DNA of 48,925 nt, from positions 1 through 48,925 of the forward strand of contig JAADCV010000082.1 of the NCBI GenBank assembly GCA_013154235.1. The letters are read 5' to 3'. The DNA is from Thermoproteota archaeon (GTDB lineage: Archaea > Thermoproteota > Thermoprotei_A > Sulfolobales > Ignisphaeraceae). Below the pieces are notes generated by a model, which was not told the DNA's origin, ran no database searches, and was given only the letters and a program-made list of their open reading frames with translations. The position numbers were made by a program, and so were the translations under genes. Positions 24,823 through 32,098 of this stretch are shown in pieces (the stretch's first letter is position 1; the number at the start of each line of letters is the position of its first letter).

Positions 24823-25461
24823 CGAACACAAATCTTCACATTAATTTCGGCGACAATAAATTGCCTATTCATAGCTAGCTACGAAAACTGTAAGAAACTA
24901 GCAATTCATGAAAGTCCATAGCAAAGGCACCGGCCTACCGCATCGAAACAATCAAGAGGCTCTCTTAATTCCATTCTTTTGATCTCCGATTAGTCCCTAC
25001 ATGTATTCACGATACATACTGACAATAACATTTCAATTCCATTTATGGGATTCCTGAATATCGTAGCGCACATTACCCACCCTCAGCACCAAGTAGCTGT
25101 TATAATATTTCAATTCCATTTATGGGATTCTGCTTCATGGTGCTGCTTTCCGGGGTTCTTCATAGTGTTGCTCATATATAAATTGATTTGGTTCATCAAC
25201 ACTCTTAAGCAGGTTTCTGTCCATAGCCATCTAATGATAATCACACCTTGGGGAGCTAAGGATTCATCAGGTCATTTAGCTACCTGCTAAGAAGTTACTA
25301 CGAGACATGGAGAAAACTCAAGAAGATCATCGATAGTCAATGGTTCATAACCATCGAGCGAAAACCTCTTAAAGTACTGAATATGTTGGCAGGAGAGGTC
25401 TTGCCCTGTGTTTCTATGTGGTTTTTAGGGGTGTGGATGTTTTCTTTGGTTGGTGTTGTGT
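24823..25461. other. Spacer with short CRISPR remnant and an ORF relic
   Basis: Between cas3'' and the CARF gene there is no intact gene. It contains the two-repeat array at 25031-25130 with a degraded copy near 24963. After this, about 25270-25400 on the plus strand reads as an open frame following a stop, GFIRSFSYLLRSYYETWRKLKKI..., of protein-like composition but without a start codon, so probably a fragment of a lost gene. The 81-codon ORF at 25045 is only the array read through. Confidence 0.4.
24963..25130 (+). CRISPR. Minimal CRISPR array: two identical repeats plus one decayed
   Basis: TTTCAATTCCATTTATGGGATTC occurs exactly at 25031-25053 and 25108-25130; if ATAAYA before it is counted, 28-29 bases match with one change. 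The spacer between them is 54 bases. A weaker copy, TCTTAATTCCATTCTTTTGATC, lies at 24963, 68 bases before the first, with 11 of its first 13 positions matching. The sequence type (TTTCAATTCC...GGGATTC) is that of crenarchaeal CRISPR repeats of type I-A/III systems, and the place beside cas genes fits. The spacing of the last unit is longer than usual, and only two repeats are perfect, so this is a remnant or a near-empty array. Confidence 0.55.
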
Positions 25462-26331
25462 ATGGGTTATCGGAATGTTGTTGTTAGTCCTGTTGGTACT
25501 TCGCTTCTCGGTAATTTTGTTGGTGCTGCTAGGTCTGGTCGTTGTGGTTACTGTTTGGAGGTTGTTGAGAGGTTCGAGGGTTTGGGTATTGATGGGTGGG
25601 CTAGGCTTGGTCTAGATGATGAGAGGAATAGGTATCCGGATGGTTTGCTGTGTGGTTTTGTTGAGGGTAGTGATGTTGTTGAGGCTCTAGCTAGGTTTGT
25701 TGAGGAGTGGGGTGCTAGATCCTGTGCTGAGGTTAGTGGTATTGAGGCTATTCGAAGTATGTACTCTATCAATCCGAGCGAAACGCTAGTTGTGCTGCTC
25801 CCCACGAAGACCTGTAACTCTCTGCTTTGTTCGCGAGCTATCGAGAGGTTCCTAAGGGCTAGGTACGTCGGTGTCGAAACGGTTCCTCTTAGATACGTTG
25901 GTAGCGAAGACGATTTCGATGAGTTTGCGCTCGAGGTTCTAGACAAGGTTGTCAAGCGTGTTAAGAGTGAGAGAGCTAGGGGTAGGAGGGTGTTCGTAAA
26001 CGCTGCTCCCGGATTCAAGGCTGAGGTATCGTTCCTCGTGCTAGCCTCCATTCTAGCGGGTGCCAACGCTGTGGTTTATATCCACGAGGCGTTTAGGGTT
26101 GGTGTATCGCTACCGATACCACCCATAGCAATAGATAGGAACTACCTATCTAGGATAGCGAAGGCGTTTAGTGATAGGCAATGCATAGATCTAGGCATAG
26201 CCATGCAGATCCTAAGCGAGGAAGAGATCGTCGAAGCAATCGATAGAGGGATACTCAGGAAGAAGCACGGCGAGATATGCATAAGGAACTGGATCAAGTA
26301 CCTACTCAGAGAAGTAGAGACAGGTGGATAG
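25462..26331 (+). CDS. CARF-domain protein, APE2256 family (Csm6-like or ring nuclease)
   Basis: A 289-residue protein starting MGYRNVVVSPVGTSLLGNF, a Rossmann-like first strand with the PxGTSL loop of APE2256-family CARF proteins. The second ligand motif FVNAAPGFKAEVSFLVLASILAGAN at about residue 175-200 matches the NxxxGFK element of the same family. The C-terminal ~60 residues (SEEEIVEAIDRGILRKK...) look like a small helical, perhaps winged-helix, domain; no HEPN RxxxxH pair is seen. Without an effector nuclease, a role as cyclic-tetra-adenylate ring nuclease or transcription regulator is more likely than an RNase. ATG 25462 is preferred to the upstream in-frame codon at 25450. The 5' third is notably G/T-rich. 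Confidence 0.8.
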   Translation: MGYRNVVVSPVGTSLLGNFVGAARSGRCGYCLEVVERFEGLGIDGWARLGLDDERNRYPDGLLCGFVEGSDVVEALARFVEEWGARSCAEVSGIEAIRSMYSINPSETLVVLLPTKTCNSLLCSRAIERFLRARYVGVETVPLRYVGSEDDFDEFALEVLDKVVKRVKSERARGRRVFVNAAPGFKAEVSFLVLASILAGANAVVYIHEAFRVGVSLPIPPIAIDRNYLSRIAKAFSDRQCIDLGIAMQILSEEEIVEAIDRGILRKKHGEICIRNWIKYLLREVETGG

Positions 26332-26364
26332 ACGTAGCGAAGAAGTTTAGCTTACACAACTCAG

Positions 26365-26532
26365 TCAAGACATGAACAGGACGATTATTATCACCACGAG
26401 GATAGTCATAGCGATTATCACCATCCGCAAAATCCTTAACTTTCTCTTTAACTCCCGCACAAGTTCCTCTAGTTCCCTTTCCAGTTCTTCCAGCTCTTCC
26501 CGCAACTCTTTCAACGATCGTTTTAGCCCCAT
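26365..26532 (-). CDS. Small coiled-coil membrane protein (55 aa)
   Basis: This ORF is too short for the supplied track. From ATG 26532 it encodes 55 residues: a charged heptad-like helix (SLKELREELEELERELEEL) followed by a basic linker and one membrane-spanning segment (MVIIAMTILVVIIIVLF) at the C-terminus. The pattern, with no frameshift and a clean stop, is unlikely by chance in a non-coding strand. A GGGAG lies seven bases before the ATG. It is convergent with the CARF gene, 33 bases apart. Tail-anchored coiled-coil proteins next to CRISPR ancillary genes could be membrane effectors, but nothing here proves a link. Function is unknown. Confidence 0.5.
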   Translation of the reverse strand: MGLKRSLKELREELEELERELEELVRELKRKLRILRMVIIAMTILVVIIIVLFMS

Positions 26533-27017
26533 AACGTCTCCCTGAAGCCCCAGAGGTTCGTAACTGTGAAATCCTCTTCGATGTTCTCTACCTCTCCCTT
26601 CGAATCTCGAGAATCATCTCGATTCAAGAGCTTCCCCACGTAGGTGGGTTCTACGGAGTTTATGTATCTCGCTTTACCCTAGCTACATAGAGCTAGGTTT
26701 TGGGTTTGGACACAGGTAGCTTACCGTGCTCCCCGCTTCCACAGGGATTCCAAGGTTCTTGCTCGGCGGAAATCTGTGAGGGGATCTAGGTGAGGTAGCA
26801 CCTTCTTACTAAAGGAATTAGTGTGCGTGGGTAGCTAATTCTCTAGCTACTCTTCTGGCTACTCTTCTGGAATGTGCTCAACGATGAATGCCTTTCCTAT
26901 CTCTATTCGGCCCACTTCACGCTTCACGTTGATGATAGTAGAGCCGTCTCTATGTATGTAATGAAGATCCCTTTGCGCGTTTGGGGTCATGCATGTCTAG
27001 ACGAGGGGTCTATGTAT
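26533..27017. other. Spacer between accessory region and purine cluster
   Basis: About 480 bases with no large gene. It contains a possible 43-residue minus-strand ORF (26859-26990) and a tandem 12-bp repeat CTACTCTTCTGG (26847-26870). On the minus strand a second open stretch (ARYINSVEPTYVGKLLNRDD...) of about 50 codons lies at 26520-26680, following a stop and lacking a start, which may be a decayed gene. This spacer marks the change from the AT-richer defence region to the GC-richer purine genes. Confidence 0.35.
26859..26990 (-). CDS. Possible small protein (43 aa) downstream of purP
   Basis: From ATG 26990 the minus strand encodes MTPNAQRDLHYIHRDGSTII followed by NVKREVGRIEIGKAFIVEHIPEE, a plausible all-beta mini-protein. 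It lies 27 bases after the purP stop on the same strand and could be on its mRNA. There is no clear ribosome-binding site. The last codons and stop (CCAGAAGAGTAG) are tandemly duplicated just beyond, giving PEE-stop twice. I recognise no family; it may be chance. Confidence 0.3.
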   Translation of the reverse strand: MTPNAQRDLHYIHRDGSTIINVKREVGRIEIGKAFIVEHIPEE

Positions 27018-28085
27018 TCATGTCACTACTTTGTGTAGGGCGTTCTTCTCTATGGCTATTCTGATTTCTCGTGCTATTCTTCTTCCGACCGACATTGGCT
27101 CGTTCCAGTAGAGGTGCGTGTAGGGGCTTCCCGCTACGTATAGGTTTGTTCCTGCTACTATTCTTCCGGAGAACTCGAATACTACGATCTCTAGGTTTGG
27201 TGTTGCTATTGCTTCTAGGCAGTATGGGCCTATGATTCCCGGGGGTAGCTTTCGTTTCGTTGCTTCAGCGAATCTCCTGCCGTAGTCTAGGGCTTTAACC
27301 AGCATGCTCTCTCTGAGAACCACCGGTATGTTTCCTACGACTACGAAGCTTGGCTCGATCCCTATCTCCTCGAGTATGCGTGGGGGTAGTCTTCGTAGTC
27401 CATCGACGTTCGTCTCGTACCTTATGTCTGCCCCGGTTATCTCGACTCTATCTAGGGTCGGGCTGTAGAAGTAGTGGATGTATATCGGGACCCCAACGAT
27501 GTACTTCTGGATGAGGGCCTCCCTAGGATCCTTGATCAGCCCCCTCTCGACGAGCTCTCTAAGCCTCTGCCTAACTTCTCGAGAGCTCATGGCTATGAAG
27601 TACCCCTTCCCACCCTTAGCGCCAGGGAGCTTAACTATGACTAGGTCCTCGAAGTCCTCGTCGATGCTGTAGCTAGGTGGCGTTGGTATACCAGCGTCTC
27701 TAAGGAGCTCCATCTTCTCTCGCTGGCTAGCCTCTACGCGGAAGAGTGTGCGGAGGCCGAAGATGGGGAGCTCTATGTTTTCGGCGCACTCGTGCCCAAC
27801 GTACTCCACGAGGCTCCCGTGGGGGACGAGGATCGCGTTGCTCTCCCTAAGCCTCTTCACCACGTCCTGCCTGCAGAGGTCCCTCCACCTATCCACCACC
27901 ACTATCTCGTCGATTATGTGGCTGAACTCGCGGTATAGGGGGAGCCTCTCCCTAGTGGATACGAGTAGGGTGCGGAGGCCCTCAGCCTTAGCCCCGTGCA
28001 TTATCTGGAGGGCGCTGTGGCTAGCTAGGGTGGCTATGGAGAGCCTATCTAGGTCGTAGCTAGACGCAACATCCCTCCCTATCAT
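27018..28085 (-). CDS. purP: PurP, formate-dependent FAICAR synthetase
   Basis: A 355-residue ATP-grasp enzyme that makes 5-formamidoimidazole-4-carboxamide ribonucleotide from AICAR, formate and ATP. Family features: [22 protein letters not shown] near the N-terminus (the PurP SHSAL..GAK.EG block), [15 protein letters not shown] in the ATP-grasp nucleotide site, [17 protein letters not shown], and [31 protein letters not shown] at the metal and catalytic end. The ORF track begins at a TTG 39 bases further up, but ATG 28085 lies about 25 bases after a TTTAAAC box, which points to an almost leaderless mRNA. It is divergent from purC and shares the regulatory region. All motifs look intact, unlike the second copy in the cluster. 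Confidence 0.93.
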   Translation of the reverse strand: MIGRDVASSYDLDRLSIATLASHSALQIMHGAKAEGLRTLLVSTRERLPLYREFSHIIDEIVVVDRWRDLCRQDVVKRLRESNAILVPHGSLVEYVGHECAENIELPIFGLRTLFRVEASQREKMELLRDAGIPTPPSYSIDEDFEDLVIVKLPGAKGGKGYFIAMSSREVRQRLRELVERGLIKDPREALIQKYIVGVPIYIHYFYSPTLDRVEITGADIRYETNVDGLRRLPPRILEEIGIEPSFVVVGNIPVVLRESMLVKALDYGRRFAEATKRKLPPGIIGPYCLEAIATPNLEIVVFEFSGRIVAGTNLYVAGSPYTHLYWNEPMSVGRRIAREIRIAIEKNALHKVVT

Positions 28086-28254
28086 GGCTAGCCCCGCTGC
28101 GCACAGCTGTTTAAACTGGGGCAAAAAGCCTTTGACCAGCCATTCATCTCTAAAAAGATGTTTTTAGACAGCTATGTATATTTAGCTGGCCGTGGAAAAA
28201 GAGGGTTAAATACCGGGGATATACATAGCTCAAGCTCTGGAGGTCGAGGAGATA
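28086..28254. promoter_or_regulatory. Divergent purP/purC promoter region with inverted repeat
   Basis: This 169-base spacer holds TTTAAAC (28110-28116) as TATA box for purP and GGTTAAATACC (28204-28214) as TATA box for purC; GGAGGT (28239-28244) is the purC ribosome-binding site, ten bases before ATG 28255. AGCTATGTATAT (28170-28181) and ATATACATAGCT (28219-28230) form a perfect 12-bp inverted repeat around the purC TATA box. The left arm also sits in a local palindrome, CAGCTA(8)TAGCTG (28169-28188). A purine-responsive repressor binding both arms is inferred. Confidence 0.55.
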
Positions 28255-28992
28255 ATGAGGCTCGTGGCCGAGGGAAAGAGTAAGCTCGTTTATGAAAAAG
28301 ACGGTGAGCTCGTGCTCGAGTTCAAGGACGAGGTAACGGCTATGGATGGAGCCGTGAGAGCCACAGCCCCCGGAAAAGGCGTTCTCAACGCTAGGATCTC
28401 AGCCTACCTCTTCTCCCAGCTCGAGAAGCGGGGCATCGAGACCCACTTCATAGAGTACGACGGCGGTAGGAGGCTGAGGGTTAGGAAGCTCAGGATGATA
28501 CCCCTAGAGGTCATAGTTAGGAACTACGCCTACGGATCCCTACTGAGGAGGATGCCGCTCATAGAGAGGCTAGCACCCCTATCCCCACCCATAGTCGAGT
28601 TCCACCTCAAGAACGACGAGCTTCACGACCCCCTCGTGCTGAGGGAGGACATCCTAGCAGCGAAGCTCCTAACACCCCAGCAGCTAGACGAGGTTGTCTC
28701 CATAGCCATACGCGTGGACGACGTGCTGACCGAGGTCTTCAGGAGCAGGGGGCTGAAGCTCATAGACATGAAGCTGGAGATGGGGTTCGACCCCAGCGGA
28801 AGGATACTGGTAGCTGACGAGATATCGGGGGACACGATCAGGGTGATGGACGAGAGGGGGAGGCACCTAGACAAGGAGGTGTTTAGGAGGAGCGGCGACC
28901 CGAAGCTCCTCATCGAGGCCTACACCGAGCTAGCTAGAAGGCTAGGGCTCGAGGTGAGCGACGTCGCTCGAGGTAGAGGTGGTGATAACTAG
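28255..28992 (+). CDS. purC: PurC, SAICAR synthetase
   Basis: A 245-residue enzyme joining aspartate to CAIR with ATP. The N-terminus MRLVAEGKSKLVYEKDGELVLEFKDEVTAMDG is the standard PurC nucleotide-binding lobe. EVIVRNYAYGSLLRR (around residue 85-100) is the (E)V(I)VRN.A.GS signature, and KLIDMKLEMGFDPSGRILVADEISGDTIR near residue 180-205 is the (D).K.E.G......(L)(A)DE..(P/G)D..R block. Length matches archaeal and bacterial enzymes. It is first in the plus-strand purine transcript, with a good ribosome-binding site. PurS overlaps its end by about 14 bases. Confidence 0.96.
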   Translation: MRLVAEGKSKLVYEKDGELVLEFKDEVTAMDGAVRATAPGKGVLNARISAYLFSQLEKRGIETHFIEYDGGRRLRVRKLRMIPLEVIVRNYAYGSLLRRMPLIERLAPLSPPIVEFHLKNDELHDPLVLREDILAAKLLTPQQLDEVVSIAIRVDDVLTEVFRSRGLKLIDMKLEMGFDPSGRILVADEISGDTIRVMDERGRHLDKEVFRRSGDPKLLIEAYTELARRLGLEVSDVARGRGGDN

Positions 28993-29215
28993 CAAGAAGG
29001 GGGTTAGGGACCCGGAGGGCGAGGCTATCCACAGGCAGCTCGTGCTGAAGAAGGGGTACGACAGGGTTAAGGGGGTTAGGGCTGGCAAGTACCTCCTGTT
29101 CCTAGTCGATGAGGAGGATCCCCAGCGAGCCCTAAGCTACGTGAGGGAGCTCTGCGAGAAGCTCCGGATCTACAACCCGGTGGTGCACGACATCGAGGTG
29201 AGGATCCATAGCTAG
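28979..29215 (+). CDS. purS: PurS, FGAM synthase small subunit
   Basis: A 78-residue PurS. The sequence contains KKGVRDPEGEAIHRQLVLKKGYDRVKGVRAGKYLLFLV, matching the K.G..D(P)(E)G..I...L...G...V..V..GK signature of this bridging subunit. PurS links PurQ and PurL in the FGAM synthase complex and helps pass ammonia between them. The start is a GTG at 28979 (a second GTG follows at 28982) within the end of purC. purQ begins over its last codons: the AUA used by purQ lies at 29208, inside the purS frame, so the three subunits purS-purQ-purL are physically coupled. Confidence 0.93.
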   Translation: MVITSKKGVRDPEGEAIHRQLVLKKGYDRVKGVRAGKYLLFLVDEEDPQRALSYVRELCEKLRIYNPVVHDIEVRIHS

Positions 29216-29885
29216 GGTAGCCATAGTCAAGTTCCCGGGGACGAACTGCGACGAGGATGTTCTCTACGCAGCTAGGAGCGTAGGGCTAGACGCTAGGATC
29301 GTGTGGCACCGAGACTTCGACCCTAGGGGCTGGGACGCGGTGATAATCCCCGGGGGGTTCAGCTACGGGGACTGGCTAAGGGCTGGAGCCATAGCTGCTA
29401 GAACCGAGGCTGTCGAGAGGATCGCTGACTGCATCGATAGGGGGATACCCGTTCTAGGCATATGCAACGGGTTCCAGATACTCGTTGAGGCAGGGCTCCT
29501 ACCCGGGGCCCTCCTACCGAACGAGAGCGGTAGGTTCGTCTGCAGATGGGTTAAGCTCGTAGCTAGAGACCCTAGGGGCCCATGGCTAAAGCTCGTTGAG
29601 GACGGGCAGGTTCTGACCATGCCTGTAGCGCACGCTGAGGGTAGGTACGTAGCTGCCGACCCCAGAGGGATCGAGGGGGCTCCTAGGATACACTACCTAG
29701 ATGGCTGGAACCCCAACGGGAGCGAGATGAACATCGCTGGCGTTGGCTCTAGAAACGGCGAGGTTCTTGGGCTGATGCCCCACCCAGAGAGGGCTGTGGA
29801 CAGGGTTCTGTGCCCAAGGGGGTTCGAGCCTAGCGGGAGGATCATCTTCGAGAGCCTAGCGTCCTCACTTCGCGAGGGGTGGTGA
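29208..29885 (+). CDS. purQ: PurQ, FGAM synthase glutaminase subunit, apparent AUA start
   Basis: A glutamine amidotransferase supplying ammonia to PurL. The ORF track starts at GTG 29301, which loses the first strand. The frame is open from 29202 and reads ARVAIVKFPGTNCDEDVLYA, the invariant PurQ N-terminus. The catalytic cysteine lies in PVLGICNGFQ, and the His/Glu pair in LMPHPERA. The only start that fits is ATA at 29208-29210, six bases after a strong GAGGTGA ribosome-binding site. That gives 225 residues, the usual length. Either AUA initiates here or one base is wrong; no ATG, GTG or TTG is available before 29301. It overlaps purS by eight bases and ends five bases before purL. Confidence 0.9.
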   Translation: MARVAIVKFPGTNCDEDVLYAARSVGLDARIVWHRDFDPRGWDAVIIPGGFSYGDWLRAGAIAARTEAVERIADCIDRGIPVLGICNGFQILVEAGLLPGALLPNESGRFVCRWVKLVARDPRGPWLKLVEDGQVLTMPVAHAEGRYVAADPRGIEGAPRIHYLDGWNPNGSEMNIAGVGSRNGEVLGLMPHPERAVDRVLCPRGFEPSGRIIFESLASSLREGW

Positions 29886-29889
29886 GGAG

Positions 29890-32091
29890 GTGCCGCTGAG
29901 CAGGGAGGACATCGAGGAGATCAGGAGGATTCTGGGTAGGGAGCCGACTAGGGAGGAGCTAGCGATGTTCGAGGCGCAGTGGAGCGAGCACTGCTCGTAT
30001 AGGAGTAGCAGAAGGCTGCTGAAGCTCCTACCCGAGGAGGGGTCTAGGACTAGGGTTCTCGTCGGTAGGGGTAGGGATGCTCCAGCCATCGAGCTGTTTC
30101 CCGGGGTAGCCATAGTCTTCAAGATCGAGAGCCACAACCACCCATCAGCTGTAGACCCCTACAACGGGGCTGCTACGGGCATAGGTGGGATAGTTAGGGA
30201 TGTTCTCACGCTAGGAGCTAAACCCATTGCCCTCCTAGACATGCTCTACCTAGGCGACCCGAGGAACCCCCACGCAAACTGGATAGCGAGAGGCGTCGTG
30301 AAGGGGATCAGCGACTACGGTAATAGGATAGGTGTTCCCACAGTAGCTGGAGACACGTGGTTCGACCCAGCCTTCAACAAGCAGCCGCTGGTCAACGTCG
30401 CGTGCGTAGGCATAGTGGATACGAAGACCCTCGCCTCGGTTCTCCGAGGGCCTAGGGAAGGGGATCTCGTGCTCATAGCTGGAAACCCAACGGGTAGGGA
30501 CGGGCTTCTAGGAAGCAGCTTCGCCTCGAAGCCCCTCGAGGATAGCGATAGCGACATCGCTGCTGTGCAGGTTGGGGACCCGCTAATGGAGAAGCTCCTC
30601 ATAGACGCAGTCACGGAGATCGCTAGGAGGGGGCTAGCGAAGCTCATCAAGGACCTTGGGGGCGGCGGGCTAACGACAGCGATATCGGAGGTGGCTGCTG
30701 ACCACAACCTAGGTGTTGAGCTCCACCTAGACGCTCTGCACACGAGGCAGGAGCTAACTCCCCTAGAGATCCTCGTTTCGGAGAGCCAGGAGAGGATGCT
30801 TCTTGTAGTCGACGAGAGCTCGCTTCCAGAGGTCGAGAAGATCCTTAGGAGGTACGAGGTTCCCTACAGCATCATCGGGCGCTTCGATGGGAGCGGGAGG
30901 ATAAGGGCGTTCTTTAAGGGTAGGCTGGTTGCTGATGTTCCAGCTAGGGAGCTAGCTAAGCCTAGAACCCTCTATAGGGAGGCTAGGCCACCTATAGAGG
31001 CTCTCAAGGGAATAGCTCCCCCGCCACCCGTTAGGGAGCCAGAGGATCTCGCTAAGGCTGCTCTAAAGGTTCTTAGCTCCCCCAACATCGCCTCGAAGAG
31101 GTGGATCTACGAGCAGTACGACCACGAGGTTGGGATCAGAACTGTTCTCAAGCCGGGGTACGGAGACGCTGCTGTCCTAAGGCTCCTAGACGGCTCTGGC
31201 AGAGGGCTAGCCGTTAAGGGCGATGCTAACCCGAGGTACACGTCCCTCAACCCCTTCAGCGGAGCTGCTAACTCTGTAGCTGAGTGCTTTAGGAACCTCG
31301 TGGCTACCGGGGCTCAGCCCCTAGCCATAGTGGACGAGATAAACGCTGGCAACCCCGAGAAGCCGCACCACTACTGGTTCTTCGACCAGATGGTTAAGGG
31401 GGTTGCGTGGATGGCTAGCGAGCTCGACCTCCCCGTGGTGGGGGGCAAGGTCAGCTTCTACAACGAGGATGCTAGCGGCAGGCAGGTGAAGCCAACAGCG
31501 ACCATAGTGGGCGTTGGGAGGATCGATAACGTTGAGAGAGCCCTACCAGCGTGCTTCTCCCAGCCCCGCAACCTCATAGCTATCGTTGGAGTGACCTACC
31601 CGGAGCTCGGCGGCTCGGAGTACCTCTACGCTGTCCACGGTATCGAGGCTGGCGAGGTTCCTAGGCCTAGGCCAGCCTCAGAGCTTAGGGCAGCATCCCT
31701 AGTGCTGGACCTAGCCTCTCGGGGAGCGATAGCCTCCGCCCACGATATTGGTAGCGGCGGGCTAGCAACAGCAATCCTCGAGGCCTGCGTTTGCAGCGGT
31801 CTAGGAGCCTCTGTAGACCTAGACATGGTTCCGAGCCGAGGCATCGAGAGGCTTGACCAGCTCCTCTTCTCCGAGACCCAGGCTAGGTACATCATCGAGG
31901 TTCCGAGAGAGGCTCTGCCAACCCTCGAGAGGCTAGCTAGGGAGCGCGGCGCTAGGGTGGCTGTGATTGGAGAGGTGAGGGACAGCGGCGAGGTGGAGCT
32001 GCGCTCGGGCGGAAAGAGGATCGCCTCGATAGGGCTCGAGGAGGCTAGGGAGGCCTACGAGTCGTCTCTCCCTAGAGCCCTCGAGTGGTGA
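29890..32091 (+). CDS. purL: PurL, FGAM synthase large subunit (small archaeal form)
   Basis: A 733-residue PurL of the SPQ-dependent type, converting FGAR to FGAM with ATP and ammonia from PurQ. Signatures: FEAQWSEHCSYRSSRRLLK near residue 28-46, IVFKIESHNHPSAVDPYNGAATGIGGIVRD at ~78-107, and GGGGLTTAISE around 257. The second half repeats the fold with GDANPRYTSLNPFSGAANSVAECFRNL and SAHDIGSGGLATAILE. The start is GTG 29890 behind GGTGAGGAG. It lies five bases after purQ and eight before purF. No part is missing compared with the family. Confidence 0.96.
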   Translation: MPLSREDIEEIRRILGREPTREELAMFEAQWSEHCSYRSSRRLLKLLPEEGSRTRVLVGRGRDAPAIELFPGVAIVFKIESHNHPSAVDPYNGAATGIGGIVRDVLTLGAKPIALLDMLYLGDPRNPHANWIARGVVKGISDYGNRIGVPTVAGDTWFDPAFNKQPLVNVACVGIVDTKTLASVLRGPREGDLVLIAGNPTGRDGLLGSSFASKPLEDSDSDIAAVQVGDPLMEKLLIDAVTEIARRGLAKLIKDLGGGGLTTAISEVAADHNLGVELHLDALHTRQELTPLEILVSESQERMLLVVDESSLPEVEKILRRYEVPYSIIGRFDGSGRIRAFFKGRLVADVPARELAKPRTLYREARPPIEALKGIAPPPPVREPEDLAKAALKVLSSPNIASKRWIYEQYDHEVGIRTVLKPGYGDAAVLRLLDGSGRGLAVKGDANPRYTSLNPFSGAANSVAECFRNLVATGAQPLAIVDEINAGNPEKPHHYWFFDQMVKGVAWMASELDLPVVGGKVSFYNEDASGRQVKPTATIVGVGRIDNVERALPACFSQPRNLIAIVGVTYPELGGSEYLYAVHGIEAGEVPRPRPASELRAASLVLDLASRGAIASAHDIGSGGLATAILEACVCSGLGASVDLDMVPSRGIERLDQLLFSETQARYIIEVPREALPTLERLARERGARVAVIGEVRDSGEVELRSGGKRIASIGLEEAREAYESSLPRALEW

Positions 32092-32098
32092 TAGCGGG

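Noticed and set aside
24823-25030. A further CRISPR-like copy near 24900 (GCAATTCATGAAAG)
   Set aside because: Only a six-base core matches; kept out of the array although its spacing to the 24963 copy is about 64 bases.
25045-25290. 81-codon ORF across the spacer after cas3''
   Set aside because: It is the CRISPR remnant read in frame; no ribosome-binding site or domain.
26520-26680. Minus-strand open stretch reading ARYINSVEPTYVGKLLNRDD...
   Set aside because: It follows a stop codon, has no start, and overlaps the upstream side of the coiled-coil ORF; noted only as possible decay.
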